The notes: a model not told the origin generated them from the sequence alone. A DNA stretch of 64,000 bases from Prescottella equi (GCF_002094305.1 NZ_LWTX01000005.1:186001-250000), one strand, 5' to 3'; counted from the stretch's first letter, positions 1 to 10,581 are shown. Translations and numbers: made by a program.

Positions 1-10
1 GGCGAACCGC

Positions 11-658
11 TCAGCGCGCGGGCGGAGCGGGCGGCAGGTTCAGGAAGTATGCGTTGGATTCCTTGCGGTGCATCAGCACGATCGCGCCGATCGCGGCCAC
101 CGCCTGCAGGATTCCCGCGCCGCCCATCAGCAGCGCGGCGGTCCCGCTCCCCTGCCCGGCGCCGAACACCGTCGGCAACGCGGAGAAGACCGTGAACACG
201 CCGGCCATGGTGAGCAACATGCGGGCCCAGTTCTTGCCCTTGCGCATCTTGAAGGCGAACAGAATCGTCAGCCCGCCGAGTACCAGCGTCAGGATGACGC
301 CCGTGGCGACGAGGCCCAACGTCAGGAGTTGATCGACCTCCGCGCGCGTCGGCAGCGGATCGATCTGCTGCTTGGCGAACTCGTCCATCAGCTGGTCGAC
401 GAACGACGCCCGGTCGCTGTGCACGAACAGCAGTGCCGCGACCAGGTACACCACGCCCAGCGCCGCGACGACGAACCACAGCTGGAACGCCGTCAGGACG
501 TCGGCCGGGACCGGGCGCTTCTCCTGCTGGACCGGCGGCATCGGGTACTGCCCCTGCGGCTGTCCCGGGTACTGGGGCGGGCCCGACGGGTACTGCGGGG
601 TGCCGGGCCACTGGTCGGGCTGACCGGGCTGCTGCGGCGGCGGCCACTGTCCGGTCAT
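11..658 (-). CDS. Pro/Gln-rich four-TM membrane protein (Rv0513-like)
   Basis: A 215-aa protein of unknown function. Residues 1-50 are a low-complexity Pro/Gln/Gly-rich cytoplasmic tail. About four hydrophobic segments follow, at roughly 55-80, 105-130, 140-160 and 170-195. The ATG overlaps the hemB stop codon in an ATGA arrangement, so it is the last and translationally coupled gene of the rex-hem operon. A membrane protein in this place is also known after hemB in mycobacteria (from memory, Rv0513). No catalytic motif is visible, and no function should be assigned beyond integral membrane protein. The gene is complete, with its stop 11 bases from the window edge. Confidence 0.85.
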   Translation of the reverse strand: MTGQWPPPQQPGQPDQWPGTPQYPSGPPQYPGQPQGQYPMPPVQQEKRPVPADVLTAFQLWFVVAALGVVYLVAALLFVHSDRASFVDQLMDEFAKQQIDPLPTRAEVDQLLTLGLVATGVILTLVLGGLTILFAFKMRKGKNWARMLLTMAGVFTVFSALPTVFGAGQGSGTAALLMGGAGILQAVAAIGAIVLMHRKESNAYFLNLPPAPPAR

Positions 659-1632
659 GCCAGCCACCCCGCGGCCTCGGCCGCCCAGTAGGTGAGCACG
701 ATGTCGGCGCCCGCGCGGCGGATGCTCAGCAGCGACTCGAGCACCGCGGCGTCCCGGTCGATCCAGCCGTTCTGCGCGGCAGCCGTGATCATCGCGTACT
801 CGCCGGAGATCTGGTACGCCGCCACCGGGACGGTCGAGCGGTCGGCGACCTCGCGCAGCACGTCGAGATACGACATCGCGGGCTTGACCATCACCAGGTC
901 GGCGCCCTCGGCGAGGTCGAGGTCCACCTCGAGCAGCGACTCGCGGCGGTTCGCCGGATCCTGCTGATAGGTGCGGCGGTCGCCCTCGAGCGAGGAGCCG
1001 ACGGCCTCCCGGAACGGGCCGTAGAAGGCCGACGCGTACTTCGCCGAGTACGCCAACTGCCCGACGTCGGTGTGGCCGGCGGCGTCGAGCCCCGCACGGA
1101 TCGCGGCGACCTGGCCGTCCATCATGCCGCTGGGGCCGAGCAGGTGGGCGCCGGCGTCGGCCTGCGCCACCGCCATGTCGACGTAGCGAGCCAGCGTCGC
1201 GTCGTTGTCGACGCGGCCGTCGGAGGTCAGCACACCGCAGTGCCCGTGCGAGGTGAACTCGTCGAGGCACGTGTCCGCCATCAGAACCGTCGCGTCACCG
1301 AGCTCGGCCTTCAACGCGGCCAGACCGCGGTTGAGGATCCCGTCCGGATCGGTGGCACCCGAGCCGTCCGGGTCCTTGTCCTCGTCCCGCGGAACGCCGA
1401 AGAGCATGAGCCCGCCCACGCCGGCCGCGACCGCGTCGGTCGCCGCGTTCCGCAACGAGTCCAGCGTGTGCTGGACGACGCCCGGCATCGACGAGATCGG
1501 ACGCGGCTCGTCGATGCCGTCGGCCACGAACATCGGGAGCACGAGATGCCGTGGCTCGAGCGACGTCTCGGCGACGAGGCGACGCAACGCGGGCGTGCCC
1601 CGCAGACGACGAGGACGGTGAACTGGAAACAC
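655..1632 (-). CDS. hemB: delta-aminolevulinic acid dehydratase (porphobilinogen synthase)
   Basis: Condenses two 5-aminolevulinate molecules to porphobilinogen in the cytosol, the second committed step of heme and corrin synthesis. At 325 aa it has normal family length. Visible motifs are [15 protein letters not shown] at the metal/active-site loop near residue 120 and MVKPAM around 250, carrying the Schiff-base lysine. In the metal loop the classical three-Cys zinc site is replaced by Cys-x-Asp with a later Cys, an intermediate between the zinc and the magnesium/potassium types. It lies 17 bp downstream of the hemD/cobA fusion and overlaps the next membrane gene by ATGA, so it belongs to the hem operon. 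Confidence 0.97.
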   Translation of the reverse strand: MFPVHRPRRLRGTPALRRLVAETSLEPRHLVLPMFVADGIDEPRPISSMPGVVQHTLDSLRNAATDAVAAGVGGLMLFGVPRDEDKDPDGSGATDPDGILNRGLAALKAELGDATVLMADTCLDEFTSHGHCGVLTSDGRVDNDATLARYVDMAVAQADAGAHLLGPSGMMDGQVAAIRAGLDAAGHTDVGQLAYSAKYASAFYGPFREAVGSSLEGDRRTYQQDPANRRESLLEVDLDLAEGADLVMVKPAMSYLDVLREVADRSTVPVAAYQISGEYAMITAAAQNGWIDRDAAVLESLLSIRRAGADIVLTYWAAEAAGWLA

Positions 1633-1649
1633 GGCTCTCCCGAGGTGGA

Positions 1650-3215
1650 TCAGCGGCGGGCGCGGGACTTCTTACGCGGAGGCGGCAGCGCGCCCTCGGC
1701 GCGCAGTCGGGCCGCATGCTCGGCCAGTGCCTCGACGAGCGGTCCCATCTGCGCCGTCTCCGGCTGGACGTCGACGCGCAGACCGAACTCGATCGCGGTC
1801 TCCGCGGTCTTGGGCCCGATGCACGCGACGATCGTGCGGGCGTGCGGCTTGCCGGCGATGCCGACGAGGTTGCGCACGGTCGACGACGACGTGAAGCACA
1901 CCGCGTCGAAGCCACCCGTCTTGATCATCTCGCGGGTCTCGGCCGGCGGCGGTGCCGCCCGGACGGTGCGGTACGCGGTGACGTCGTCGATCTCCCAGCC
2001 ACGCTCGCGCAGACCCTCGGCGAGCGTCTCGGTGGCGATGTCGGCGCGGGGCAGCAGGACGCGGTTGACCGGGTCGAACACCTCGTCGTACGGGGGGAAG
2101 TCGGCCAGCAGGCCCTCGCTGGACTGCTCACCCGACGGGACCAGTTCGGGGGTGATGCCGAACGAGCGCACCTTCTCGGCCGTGGCCTCACCGACGCACG
2201 CGATCTTCACGCCCGAGAACGCGCGGGCGTCCAGACCGAACGCCTCGAACTTCTCCCACACCGCGCGGACCGCGTTGGTGGAGGTGAACACCACCCACTG
2301 GTAGCGGCCGTCGACCAGACCCTTGACCGAGCGCTCCATCTGCGCCGGGCTGCGGGGCGGCTCGACCGCGATGGTCGGCACCTCGATCGGGATGGCGCCG
2401 TGCGTGACGAGGCGGTCGCTCATGTCGGCGGCCTGCTCCTTGGTGCGCGGCACCAGGACGGTCCAGCCGTACAGTGCGCGCGACTCCCACCACGACATCT
2501 TGTTGCGCTGCGAGACCACCTTGCCGACCGTGACGATCAGCGGACCCACCAGCTCGGAACCAGCGTCGTTGAGCGTCGCGAGGGTGGCCTCGACGGTGCG
2601 CTGCTGACGGGTGGTGCCGCGGACGGTGATCGCGGCCGGGGTCTGCGGCGCGAGGCCGTGTTCGACCAGCGCGCTCGCCGTCTCGGCCAGGTGCGCAGAC
2701 GTGGCGTGCAGCACCAGCGGGCCAGGAGCGGCGGCCAGCGCGGCCCAGTCGACCTCGCCGCGGACGTCGGCCTCGGTGTGGCCCGAGCCCAGCGCCATGC
2801 CGGCGTAGCTGGGGACGGCGGATCCGGACGGCAGACCGGGCAGCACCTCGAACACGACCTGGGTGCGGGCGACGGCCGAAACCTCGGCGATCACCGAGTC
2901 GGTGGTCAACGGGTCACCCGAGACGAGCCGAACCACGTCGTGGCCGTTCTTGGCCTCGGCGACGAGGGTCTTGGCGACCTCGGCGGGCTCGCCCAGCGCA
3001 GGGCGGACCTCGGCGATCGGCAGATCGGTCTCCGGGTCGCGGCCGAGCGCGGTGCCGACGAGCGCGGTCACGCCCTTGTCCACGTCGGGATCGGTGAACG
3101 CCAGCGCGGCCGACGCGAGCACGTCGTGCGCGCGGACGGTGAGCAGCGCCGGATCACCGGGTCCCGATCCCACAAAGAGGATCCGTCCGGGGCTGTTCTT
3201 ACGGACTCGGCTCAT
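1650..3215 (-). CDS. hemD: uroporphyrinogen-III synthase fused to a SUMT-like methyltransferase domain
   Basis: A 521-aa two-domain protein. Residues about 1-250 resemble uroporphyrinogen-III C-methyltransferase (start [14 protein letters not shown]). Residues about 260-505 are HemD, which cyclises hydroxymethylbilane to uroporphyrinogen III (motifs VFTSTNAV and CFTSSSTV). The SUMT half is divergent: the usual KGGDPFxFGRG loop reads [11 protein letters not shown] and the YDxLV motif is missing, so methyl transfer is doubtful. The same fusion sits at this position in mycobacteria. It is operonic with hemC upstream (gap about 70 bp) and hemB downstream. HemD activity is confident, CobA activity is not. 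Confidence 0.93.
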   Translation of the reverse strand: MSRVRKNSPGRILFVGSGPGDPALLTVRAHDVLASAALAFTDPDVDKGVTALVGTALGRDPETDLPIAEVRPALGEPAEVAKTLVAEAKNGHDVVRLVSGDPLTTDSVIAEVSAVARTQVVFEVLPGLPSGSAVPSYAGMALGSGHTEADVRGEVDWAALAAAPGPLVLHATSAHLAETASALVEHGLAPQTPAAITVRGTTRQQRTVEATLATLNDAGSELVGPLIVTVGKVVSQRNKMSWWESRALYGWTVLVPRTKEQAADMSDRLVTHGAIPIEVPTIAVEPPRSPAQMERSVKGLVDGRYQWVVFTSTNAVRAVWEKFEAFGLDARAFSGVKIACVGEATAEKVRSFGITPELVPSGEQSSEGLLADFPPYDEVFDPVNRVLLPRADIATETLAEGLRERGWEIDDVTAYRTVRAAPPPAETREMIKTGGFDAVCFTSSSTVRNLVGIAGKPHARTIVACIGPKTAETAIEFGLRVDVQPETAQMGPLVEALAEHAARLRAEGALPPPRKKSRARR

Positions 3216-3287
3216 CGGTAGTTCTCCAGTGCGGTCTCATGTCGATAGGTAATAGAAAGCGTGAAATCGGGCCTCGGGGCAACCAGG

Positions 3288-4292
3288 TCAAGCATCGGCA
3301 TCACCGTCCTCGGCAATCGTCATCAGATCGCGTGCACCCAGGTCGAGGAGTTCCCGTGCAACCGCACGCCCCAACTCGTCGGCACGCTCGGGCGACCCCA
3401 CCAGGGACGCCCGAATCACATCGGAGCCGTCGATCGCGGCGGCGCAGCCGCGGATGGACAGTTCCTCGAAAACTCTGCCGTCGTCGTCGAGCGACTCGAC
3501 GACCTCGGCGATCGCTCCCACCGGCGCGGTGCAGCCTGCCTCCAGCTCGGCGAGCAACGCACGTTCGGCGACCACCGCGGCACGGGTGGCGTGATCGTCG
3601 AGCTCACCGAGAATCGCGATGAGATCCGGGTTGTCGGAGCGGCACTCGACGGCCAGCGCGCCCTGCGACGGCGCGGGCAGCATCTGGACCGGCTCGAGCG
3701 TCTCGGTGATGCGCTCGGTCCGGCCGATGCGGGACAGGCCGGCGCGGGCGATCACGATCGCGTCGAGCTCACCCGACGCGACCTTGCCGAGGCGGGTGTC
3801 GATGTTGCCGCGCAGCGGCTCGATCTCGAGCCCCAGACCCATCGCGCGAAGCTGCGCGCGGCGACGGGGCGCCGACGTGCCGATCCGCGATCCGGGCGGC
3901 AGCTCGCCGAGCACCAGGCCGTCGCGGGCGACGAGGGCGTCGCGTGGATCCTCACGGGTCGGGACTGCGGCGATCGTCAGATCGTCGGGCTGCGCGGTGG
4001 GCAGGTCCTTGTAGGAGTGGACCGCGACGTCGACCTCGCCGGCGACGAGCGCCTCGCGGAGTTCGGCGACGAACACGCCGACACCGATGCGCTGCACCGG
4101 TCCGGCGGTGACGTCACCCTTGGTCTTGATGATCACCAGCTCGGCGGGGTGTCCGGCGGCGATCAGCGCATCGCGCACGTGGCCGGCCTGCGTGGTCGCG
4201 AGCAGACTGCCTCGCGTGCCGATCCGCAGGGTACGGGAGTCCGGACCGACGTTCAGGTCGGTGGCCGGCGACGCGGCCGCATCGGTGCTCAT
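3288..4292 (-). CDS. hemC: hydroxymethylbilane synthase (porphobilinogen deaminase)
   Basis: Polymerises four porphobilinogen units into hydroxymethylbilane, using a covalently bound dipyrromethane cofactor. The 334-aa protein begins its fold at [16 protein letters not shown] (about residue 20). It carries SYKDLP in the substrate-binding region and [11 protein letters not shown], whose Cys anchors the cofactor. The ATG overlaps the hemA stop codon (ATGA), so translation is coupled to hemA. All family hallmarks are present and the length is normal with a short N-terminal extension. Confidence 0.97.
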   Translation of the reverse strand: MSTDAAASPATDLNVGPDSRTLRIGTRGSLLATTQAGHVRDALIAAGHPAELVIIKTKGDVTAGPVQRIGVGVFVAELREALVAGEVDVAVHSYKDLPTAQPDDLTIAAVPTREDPRDALVARDGLVLGELPPGSRIGTSAPRRRAQLRAMGLGLEIEPLRGNIDTRLGKVASGELDAIVIARAGLSRIGRTERITETLEPVQMLPAPSQGALAVECRSDNPDLIAILGELDDHATRAAVVAERALLAELEAGCTAPVGAIAEVVESLDDDGRVFEELSIRGCAAAIDGSDVIRASLVGSPERADELGRAVARELLDLGARDLMTIAEDGDADA

Positions 4293-5662
4293 GCCTGCGC
4301 ATCCTTTCCTGTGGTGTCGGGTCCGGAGGCGAAATCGCCCAGATCGATCGGCGCGGCAACCGCCTCCGCCGATCCGGGGCGCAGCTCGAACAGTTCACGC
4401 AGCGCCGCAGCGTACGTGTCGCCGCCGGGGGTGGACGCGAGTTGCTTGACCCGCACGGTCGGCGCGTGCAGCAGCTTGTCGACGACGCGCCGGACGGTGC
4501 GCGCGACCTCGTCGCGCTGTGGGTCCTCGAGCCCCGGCAGTCGGGAGTCGAGACGCAGCAGTTCGGCCTCGACGACCTCCGCCGCGCGCTGACGCAGCGC
4601 GGTGACGGTCGGGGTGACCTCGGCGAGACGCTGCGAGGCCAGGTACTGGGACAGTTCGGAGGCGACGATGGCGCGGGCGGCGTCGGCGTCGGATGCGGCG
4701 GCACCGGCAGCCGGATCCCGTTGCAGCGCAGCCATGTCGAGCACGACCACCTCGGGCAGTCCGGCGACGGCGGGTTCGACGTCGCGCGGCAGGCCCAGGT
4801 CGCAGATCACGAGCGGGCGGTTCGGCTCGCGCTCCGGCGCCGCGAGGGCGCGGTGCGTGTCGGCGAGCGTGACGACGGAACCGACCGCGCCGGTACAGGT
4901 GACCAGGACGTCGGACTGGGCCATCGCGTCGGAGAGGTCGTCGAAGTCCATCGCGACCGCGTCGACGCCGTTGCCCACCGCGGTGGCGGCGAGGTGCTCG
5001 GCCCGCTCGCGGGTCCGGTTGACGACGAGGATGCGTCCGATGCCGGCGCGGGTGAGGTGCGCGACCGACAGGCTGCCCATCGCGCCGGCACCGAGGACGA
5101 CGGCGGTGCGGCCGACGAGTCCGCCGTCGCCGAGGATCCCGGCGGCGCGGTCGAGGGCGACGGACACCACGGACGCGCCCGCGGCGTCGATCCCGGTCTC
5201 GGAGTGCACACGCTTGCCGACCCGCAGCGCCTGCTGCGCCAACTCGTGCAGCGCGCGGCCCGCGGCCTGCTGCGCGTCGGCGGCCGCGTAGGCGGTACGG
5301 ATCTGACCGAGGATCTGCTGCTCGCCGATGACCATCGAATCGAGACCACTGGCGACCGCGAAGAGGTGCTCGGCGGCTGCCTCGCTGTACCGGACGTACG
5401 CGTGCTTGTGCAGTTCGGTCAGATCGAGTCCGGAATGCGCGGACAGCAGGTCACCGATCTCGGTGAGCGCGCCGTGGAAGGCGTCGACGACGGCATAGAT
5501 CTCGATGCGGTTGCACGTCGAGACGATCATCGCCTCGGAGATGTGCGCCGAGGCGAGCATCCTGTCGGTCAGCTTCGGACGGTCGGTGTCGGTCACCGCG
5601 ATCCGCTCGAGGACGGAGACGGGAGCACTGCGGTGCGAGATCCCGACGAGAAGCACACTCAC
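4289..5662 (-). CDS. hemA: glutamyl-tRNA reductase
   Basis: Reduces glutamyl-tRNA(Glu) to glutamate-1-semialdehyde with NADPH, the entry and control point of C5-pathway tetrapyrrole synthesis. The 457-aa protein shows the catalytic-site motif [11 protein letters not shown] near residue 50, with the nucleophilic Cys. GEQQILGQI is near 115, and the Rossmann signature [13 protein letters not shown] begins near 190. A helical dimerisation domain is at the C-terminus. The ATG overlaps the rex stop (ATGA) and the hemC start overlaps its own stop. Placing hemA directly after rex links entry into heme synthesis to NADH/NAD status. Confidence 0.97.
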   Translation of the reverse strand: MSVLLVGISHRSAPVSVLERIAVTDTDRPKLTDRMLASAHISEAMIVSTCNRIEIYAVVDAFHGALTEIGDLLSAHSGLDLTELHKHAYVRYSEAAAEHLFAVASGLDSMVIGEQQILGQIRTAYAAADAQQAAGRALHELAQQALRVGKRVHSETGIDAAGASVVSVALDRAAGILGDGGLVGRTAVVLGAGAMGSLSVAHLTRAGIGRILVVNRTRERAEHLAATAVGNGVDAVAMDFDDLSDAMAQSDVLVTCTGAVGSVVTLADTHRALAAPEREPNRPLVICDLGLPRDVEPAVAGLPEVVVLDMAALQRDPAAGAAASDADAARAIVASELSQYLASQRLAEVTPTVTALRQRAAEVVEAELLRLDSRLPGLEDPQRDEVARTVRRVVDKLLHAPTVRVKQLASTPGGDTYAAALRELFELRPGSAEAVAAPIDLGDFASGPDTTGKDAQA

Positions 5663-6456
5663 GGCCTGATCACCGATCCGTTTCTGGTCGAAGCGCCAAC
5701 CGCCACGGATGCAGCGGAGACCTGCTGGGGAGACTGTTCCTCGTTACGCGCCAGGTTGAAGGAGAGCACCTGCATTTCCATCGCGAGATCCACCCGGCGC
5801 ACCTCGACGTGATCGGGGATCTCCAGCGTGAGCGGGGAGAAGCTGAGGATGCAGCGCAGACCGGCGCCGACGAGCTGGTCGCACACGTCCTGCGCAGCAC
5901 TGTCCGGAGTCGCGATGACGCCGATCGTCGCGTCGAGTTCGCGGCAGGCGTCGGCCAGCTCGGCGACGTCGCGGACCGTCAGGCCCCCGATGTCGGCGCC
6001 GATCAGGGCGGGATCGCGGTCGAACAGACCCACCATCGAGAATCCGCGGCGATCGAAACCGCCGTACCCGGCCAGCGCCCGCCCCAGGTTGCCGATCCCC
6101 ACCAGCACCACGCGGTGGCCCCGATCCAGCCCGAGCGCCGATTCGATCCGCGCCCGCAGCCGCGTGACGTCGTAGCCGACTCCACGAACGCCGTTGGGCC
6201 CCAGGAACGACAGATCCTTGCGGAGCTTGGCCGATCCGACGCCGGACGCGGTGGCGAGTTCCTCGCTGGAGACGATGATGGCGCCCTCGTCCGCGAGCAG
6301 TCCGAGGACCCGCAGGTATGTGGCGAGACGCGTCACCGTAGCCTGGGGGATGTCGCGGTGCTGTGCAGCGGCAGGCGTTCCACGCCGGGAGGCGGACGGA
6401 GCAGCCCCGGAAACGCCGCGGGTCACTGCCCCCTGCGTCTCGTGCTGTTCACTCAC
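5659..6456 (-). CDS. rex: redox-sensing transcriptional repressor Rex
   Basis: NAD(H)-sensing repressor that releases its operators when NADH is high. I place the start at a GTG (Val-Ser-Glu-Gln) because GAGGAA lies 8 nt upstream. A longer reading frame exists, but it runs through the operator and leader. The product is 265 aa. A winged helix spans about residues 35-105 ([15 protein letters not shown]...[15 protein letters not shown]). A Rossmann fold follows with [16 protein letters not shown]. It heads the hemA-hemC-hemD-hemB operon through an ATGA overlap with hemA. A Rex-type operator lies 85-100 bp upstream, suggesting autoregulation and redox control of heme synthesis. Confidence 0.95.
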   Translation of the reverse strand: MSEQHETQGAVTRGVSGAAPSASRRGTPAAAQHRDIPQATVTRLATYLRVLGLLADEGAIIVSSEELATASGVGSAKLRKDLSFLGPNGVRGVGYDVTRLRARIESALGLDRGHRVVLVGIGNLGRALAGYGGFDRRGFSMVGLFDRDPALIGADIGGLTVRDVAELADACRELDATIGVIATPDSAAQDVCDQLVGAGLRCILSFSPLTLEIPDHVEVRRVDLAMEMQVLSFNLARNEEQSPQQVSAASVAVGASTRNGSVIRP

Positions 6457-6487
6457 GTCGATGGTTCCTCGTCCGGTCGGCCGTGTA

Positions 6488-6514
6488 CCCCGGCCTTCAC
6501 GCGAAGGTCCGGGG
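6488..6514 (-). promoter_or_regulatory. hairpin in the rex 5' leader
   Basis: On the minus strand CCCCGG and CCTTC pair with GAAGG and CCGGGG around a GCGT loop, giving an 11-bp stem with one bulged base. It sits 18 nt upstream of the rex SD sequence. It could slow decay, act as an attenuator or be a processing site; only the structure is seen. Confidence 0.5.
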
Positions 6515-6539
6515 CGTTTGTTCACACCACGGTAACCGC

Positions 6540-6557
6540 TTGTGAAGCCATGCACAA
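6540..6557. promoter_or_regulatory. Rex operator (ROP-type)
   Basis: TTGTG-N8-CACAA, the half-site arrangement of known Rex operators (TTGTGAA...TTCACAA family), lies 84-101 bp upstream of the rex GTG. A second half-site-like TTGTTCACAC is nearby at 6518-6527. The position predicts autorepression of the rex-hem operon under high NAD/NADH ratio. The spacer bases are not the ideal A/T-rich ones. Confidence 0.7.
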
Positions 6558-6665
6558 AGTTGCTCGACCGCCCTCACACGTGCTCTCACCTGCAAAGCGA
6601 CCGAACCCGATGGTCCGGCGTGACCCTTCCCACTCGGCGGCGCGAGCGGCGCCCGAGGCCCGGAA

Positions 6666-6935
6666 TCAGCCTGCCGAGAGGTCCGCGCGCAACCGGTCCT
6701 CGTCGACCTCCCAGTAGCTGTGCTCCTTGCCGTCGAGGAGGACGACCGGCAAGCGGTCGCCGTACTCGGCGCGCAGATCAGGGTTCTCGGCCGCGGCCTC
6801 GTCGACGTCGACGCAGGTCAGTTCCAGTTCGAAGTCGCGGCAGACGACGTCGAGGACCTCGCGCGCCGGCTGACAGGCACCGCAACCGGCGCGAGTGAGC
6901 AGAGTGATCCGATGTCGCGACTGATCCATGCGCAC
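6666..6935 (-). CDS. glutaredoxin-like thiol-disulfide protein (DUF836 family)
   Basis: An 89-aa thioredoxin-fold protein with an N-terminal active site RAGCGACQPA (CxxC) directly after the first beta strand. The cis-Pro region reads RLPVVLLDG at about 62-70. GTG at this start is supported by GAGGAA five bases upstream; an ATG two codons later is possible. It probably reduces a small disulfide or glutathione/mycothiol-type mixed disulfide, but the substrate is unknown. It is divergent from the HAD phosphatase gene. The same family lies beside hemA in mycobacteria (from memory, Rv0508). Confidence 0.9.
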   Translation of the reverse strand: MRMDQSRHRITLLTRAGCGACQPAREVLDVVCRDFELELTCVDVDEAAAENPDLRAEYGDRLPVVLLDGKEHSYWEVDEDRLRADLSAG

Positions 6936-7120
6936 CAGTCTTCCTCGAGGCTCGCGGCGGCATTCGGGGAGCGCCCCACCCCGCGGGTTCCGGACCGTTC
7001 CGTTTCGAGACGAACATCACACGCCGCAGACAGCCGGACCATCCAGCGGGATCGGCATCGACACGCGGGCTAGGGTGAGCCAGAGGTGAGCCGGAGCTGT
7101 CTTCGACACGGGAGGTGCGA

Positions 7121-8266
7121 GTGCCTGGACGATCACTGCCGAACGGCGCGAGATTCGGTGTGGGTCTGTCCGGGATTCTGCGCCCGGGCCGCCGCAGGAT
7201 CCGTAACCTGCTGGGCCCGAGCGAGGCCGAGCTGCGCGCCAACCTCGCGGGCGAGGCGAGCGCCGACGCCGCACTCGCGATACAGGAGGCCGAAGCCGCC
7301 GAGGCCGCGGAAGCCGCCGAGGCCGCGGCGTCGCTCGAGTCCGTCGAACCTGAAATCACGCCGGACCTCGAGGTCCTCGAACCTCCCACCGCGCCCGTCG
7401 TTCCGCGAGACCTCACCGCCGCGGCATTCTTCGACGTCGACAACACGATGGTGCAAGGCGCGTCGATCATCCACTTCGCGCGCGGTCTCGCCGCCCGTAA
7501 GTACCTTCGCACCTCCGACCTGGTCGACTTCGCGTGGAAGCAGGTCAAATTCCGCATCACCGGCAAGGAGAACAGCGACGACGTCGCGGAGGGCCGGGAG
7601 AAGGCGCTGTCGTTCGTCGCGGGACGGTCCACCGCCGAACTCGCCCGTCTCGGCGAGGAGATCTACGACGAGGTCATCGCCGACAAGATCTGGGCGGGCA
7701 CCCGTGCCCTCGCGCAGATGCACCTCGACGCCGGGCAGCAGGTGTGGCTCGTGACCGCCACCCCCGTCGAACTGGCGCAGGTGATCGCCAAGCGCCTCGG
7801 GCTGACCGGCGCGTTGGGCACCGTCGCGGAGAGCGAGGACGGCGTCTTCACGGGCCGGCTCGTCGGCGACATCCTGCACGGCCTCGGCAAGGCTCACGCC
7901 GTCCGTACCCTCGCGGTGCGTGAGGGTCTCAACCTCAAGCGCTGCACCGCGTACTCGGACAGCTACAACGACGTCCCGATGCTGTCGCTGGTGGGGACCG
8001 CCGTCGCGGTCAACCCCGACGCGGACCTGCGGGAGCTCGCGAAGAACCGGGGTTGGGACGTCCGCGACTTCCGCACCGGGCGCAAGGCCGCCAAGATCGG
8101 CGTGCCGACCGCACTGCTGCTCGGCGCCGTCGGCGGTGCCGTCGGGGCGATCCTCAGCCGCCGTCGCGAACGCGCGCTGCTGGCGCAACTGGTCGCCGAC
8201 AGGGCCGCGTCGGAGTCCGGGCGTCAGCCCATGAAGATGTTCCGGCGCTGCGCCAACAGCCGGTAG
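7121..8266 (+). CDS. HAD-IB family phosphatase (SerB1-like)
   Basis: A 381-aa haloacid-dehalogenase subfamily IB hydrolase, annotated in relatives as phosphoserine phosphatase-like. The nucleophile motif is [11 protein letters not shown] near residue 110, motif II is VTATPVE near 210, and the acidic motif [12 protein letters not shown] is near 280. Residues about 55-75 are an Ala/Glu coiled-coil-like repeat. A hydrophobic, possibly membrane-associating segment lies near the C-terminus ([15 protein letters not shown]). GTG at 7121 is preferred because GGAGG stands five bases before it; an in-frame GTG at 7115 overlaps that SD. The 3' end overlaps the convergent acyltransferase gene by 43 bp. 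True phosphoserine specificity is unproven. Confidence 0.88.
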   Translation: MPGRSLPNGARFGVGLSGILRPGRRRIRNLLGPSEAELRANLAGEASADAALAIQEAEAAEAAEAAEAAASLESVEPEITPDLEVLEPPTAPVVPRDLTAAAFFDVDNTMVQGASIIHFARGLAARKYLRTSDLVDFAWKQVKFRITGKENSDDVAEGREKALSFVAGRSTAELARLGEEIYDEVIADKIWAGTRALAQMHLDAGQQVWLVTATPVELAQVIAKRLGLTGALGTVAESEDGVFTGRLVGDILHGLGKAHAVRTLAVREGLNLKRCTAYSDSYNDVPMLSLVGTAVAVNPDADLRELAKNRGWDVRDFRTGRKAAKIGVPTALLLGAVGGAVGAILSRRRERALLAQLVADRAASESGRQPMKMFRRCANSR

Positions 8267-9255
8267 AGCGTCTGCTGGATGATCTCCCGGACGTGGTCGG
8301 TGACCTCGAAGAGCACCATCGGATCGTCGGCCTCCGCCGCGTCGTAGGTGTCGGTGGGAATCGGCGTCCCGAACTCGATGAACCACTTGGACGGTAGCGG
8401 CACCAGCCCGAGCGGACCCAGGTGCGGGAACAGTGGCGTCACCGGGAAGTACGGCATGTTCAGCAGCCTGGCGAGCGGTGCGATGTCGCCGATCTTCGGG
8501 TAGATCTCCTCGGATCCGACGATCGAGCAGGGAACGATCGGCACACCGGCGCGCATCGCGGCGGAGACGAATCCGCCCCGGCCGAACCGCTGCAGCTTGT
8601 ACCGCTCGGAGAACGGCTTGCCGATGCCCTTGAAGCCCTCCGGGAACACCGCTGCCACCTCGCCGCTCCGCAGCAGTCGTTCGGCGTCGGGGTGGCACGC
8701 GAGCGTGTGACCGGCCTTGCGGGCGATGTTGCCGACGACGGGCATCTCGAACGCCAGGTCTGCGGCGAGCATCCGCAGCGCGCGGTGCCGGGGGTGATGG
8801 TCGTGCACCGCGACCGACGTCATGAGGGCGTCGATCGGCACCACCCCGGCGTGGTTGGCGACGACGAGCGCACCCCCGTCGGCCGGGATGTTCTCCACAC
8901 CGCGGACCTCGACCCGGAACCACTTCTCGAACAGTGGACGCAGCGCCGGGAGGAACACACCGTCGGCGAAGTGCGGGTCGTACCCGAATTCGTCCACCTC
9001 GTAGTCGCCGGCCAGCCGACGGCGCGCGAACTCTGCGGCACCGGCCACCTGACCGGCGACGCGGGCCCGCAGGCCGCTGCCCGGCGCCTCGTCCGCCGGT
9101 GGTGTGCCGTGGTCGACGTCCTCCGCGAAGGGCGGTTCGGGGAGCGTGCCGGGATCGGCCGCGGGACGGGACGGGCGTGGGTCCACCGGCCGGTCACGCG
9201 TCGACCGTGCGCGCGCGTCCGCGTGCAGTGGGATCACCTTGGCCACCTCGTTCAC
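8224..9255 (-). CDS. lysophospholipid acyltransferase (PlsC family, Rv0502-like)
   Basis: A 343-aa acyltransferase expected to acylate lysophosphatidate or a related lipid at the membrane. The catalytic NHAGVVPID (NHx4D motif) is near residue 145, FPEGFKG near 225 and a [12 protein letters not shown] block near 260. Residues 1-70 are charged and probably disordered. The GTG start is supported by GGGGAG 5 nt upstream; an upstream in-frame ATG would add 44 low-complexity residues. It lies about 80 bp downstream of the epimerase gene on the same strand, and this pairing is conserved in mycobacteria. Acyl acceptor unknown. Confidence 0.9.
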   Translation of the reverse strand: MNEVAKVIPLHADARARSTRDRPVDPRPSRPAADPGTLPEPPFAEDVDHGTPPADEAPGSGLRARVAGQVAGAAEFARRRLAGDYEVDEFGYDPHFADGVFLPALRPLFEKWFRVEVRGVENIPADGGALVVANHAGVVPIDALMTSVAVHDHHPRHRALRMLAADLAFEMPVVGNIARKAGHTLACHPDAERLLRSGEVAAVFPEGFKGIGKPFSERYKLQRFGRGGFVSAAMRAGVPIVPCSIVGSEEIYPKIGDIAPLARLLNMPYFPVTPLFPHLGPLGLVPLPSKWFIEFGTPIPTDTYDAAEADDPMVLFEVTDHVREIIQQTLYRLLAQRRNIFMG

Positions 9256-9334
9256 GACACTCCCCTTCGTTCCGACCCCACGGCATTCCGGCCCCCGGCA
9301 CTCCGACCCTCGGCTTTCCCGCTGTACCGAGCCG

Positions 9335-10405
9335 TCACCTGCGCCCGCCGCCCGCCCCGACGACGCCGAGCGCCGTGGCCTCGGCACGGTCGACCCACTC
9401 CGGTCGGATCACGGGGGTCAACCCGGTGCCCCGCACGAAGTCGTCGAGCGCCTCGACGGTGGTCCAGCGCGGCTCGAATCCGAGTTCGGCACGCATCCGA
9501 GTGGTGTCGAGCCCGCACCCGAAGTGGAAGTAGTCGAGTTGCTCGTGAGTGAAGGACCGCATCTGCGATCCCATCAGAGCCCGTCCGGCGCTGCGGAAGA
9601 GCGCGAACGGCATCGGGACCTCGACGCGACCGGCCCGGCGCACGGCCTGCGACATCATGACGATCCCGTCACCGGCGACGTTGAACGTGCCGGTGGGCCC
9701 GGTGACCGTGGCGCGGTGCAGCGCCGCCAGCGCGTCCTCCTCGTGCAGCAACTGCATGCGGGCGTCGCGGCCGAGGATTCTCGGCACGATCGGGGAAGAC
9801 AGGTATCGCGCCACCCATCCGTGCCGGTGCGGGCCCATGAGCGGCGCGAGCCGCAGGATGGAGACCGCGATGTCCGGACGACGTCGGCCCATCGCCCGCG
9901 CGTAGCCCTCGATGTCGATGCAGTCACGGGCCCAGGCGCCCCGCGGTGGGCGGCGCGCCCCCATCTCCTCGGTGAACTTCGCCGGGTCGCCGGGGCTGCC
10001 GCCGTACACGGCCGACGCCGACCGCAGCACCACCTTGCGCACGCTGGGCGACTTCTGGCACACCGCGAACAACTGCATGGCGCCGATGACGTTCATGTCC
10101 TTCATGGCTGCGCGACTGCCCGAGCGCGGGGCCTGCGCGACGGTGGCCGCATGGACCACGGTGTCCACCTCGGCGCCCCTGATCACCTTGCCGATCAACG
10201 AGTTCCGGATGTCGGCACGGACGAACTCGGCCCGGCCCATCCGCCGCATCATGTCCTTGCTGGGTGAGACGGCGTCGACCGCGACGACGCGCTCGATGCT
10301 CGGATCCTGGACCAGCCGTGACACCAGGAATCCTCCCGGGAACCGGCTCGCGCCGGTCACCAGGACCACCCGGGGAGGCTGCACACCCCGATCGTCAGGA
10401 CTCAC
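9335..10405 (-). CDS. NAD-dependent epimerase/dehydratase family protein (galE2-like)
   Basis: A 356-aa extended short-chain dehydrogenase. The nucleotide-binding motif VLVTGASRFPGG is at residues 14-25. The canonical catalytic YxxxK is not obvious: the expected region reads RDCIDIEGYARAMGRRRPD, where Tyr is present but the Lys position is Arg or absent. Sugar-epimerase chemistry is therefore uncertain and the protein may be an atypical, binding-only or differently acting member. It precedes the acyltransferase gene on the same strand and follows the bS22 gene, an order also known from mycobacteria (galE2 near Rv0502). Confidence 0.85.
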   Translation of the reverse strand: MSPDDRGVQPPRVVLVTGASRFPGGFLVSRLVQDPSIERVVAVDAVSPSKDMMRRMGRAEFVRADIRNSLIGKVIRGAEVDTVVHAATVAQAPRSGSRAAMKDMNVIGAMQLFAVCQKSPSVRKVVLRSASAVYGGSPGDPAKFTEEMGARRPPRGAWARDCIDIEGYARAMGRRRPDIAVSILRLAPLMGPHRHGWVARYLSSPIVPRILGRDARMQLLHEEDALAALHRATVTGPTGTFNVAGDGIVMMSQAVRRAGRVEVPMPFALFRSAGRALMGSQMRSFTHEQLDYFHFGCGLDTTRMRAELGFEPRWTTVEALDDFVRGTGLTPVIRPEWVDRAEATALGVVGAGGGRR

Positions 10406-10532
10406 CGCTACCCCCGTCCATTCGCCCCTTCGGGGAGCCTAACGAATCCGCGGGGTGGGGCAAGGGTTCCGCGTAAGCCTTTACGTCCCGGCAACACGCC
10501 ACCCACCGCGCGGGCCGACGCCCGCCCCCGAA

Positions 10533-10574
10533 CACACGGATGCCCGCCACCGCGAGGTGACGGGCATCCGTGTG
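10533..10574 (-). terminator. hairpin terminator after the bS22-like gene
   Basis: A perfect 14-bp stem (CACACGGATGCCCG pairing with its complement at 10561-10574) continues after one mismatch as CACC/GGTG around GCGA. It begins 7 bp after the small ribosomal-protein gene stop. No U-tract follows, as is common in actinobacteria. Confidence 0.75.
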
Positions 10575-10581
10575 CAAGTTC

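Noticed and set aside
433-2304. 623-codon plus-strand frame opposite hemB and hemD
   Set aside because: Shadow of genuine minus-strand genes with clear motifs.
6457-6555. N-terminal extension of rex to an upstream ATG
   Set aside because: It would translate the Rex operator and the leader hairpin, while the GTG at 6456 has a good SD at proper distance.
9335-10405. UDP-glucose 4-epimerase (galE) activity
   Set aside because: The extended-SDR fold is present but the catalytic YxxxK is not clear, so only the family is assigned.
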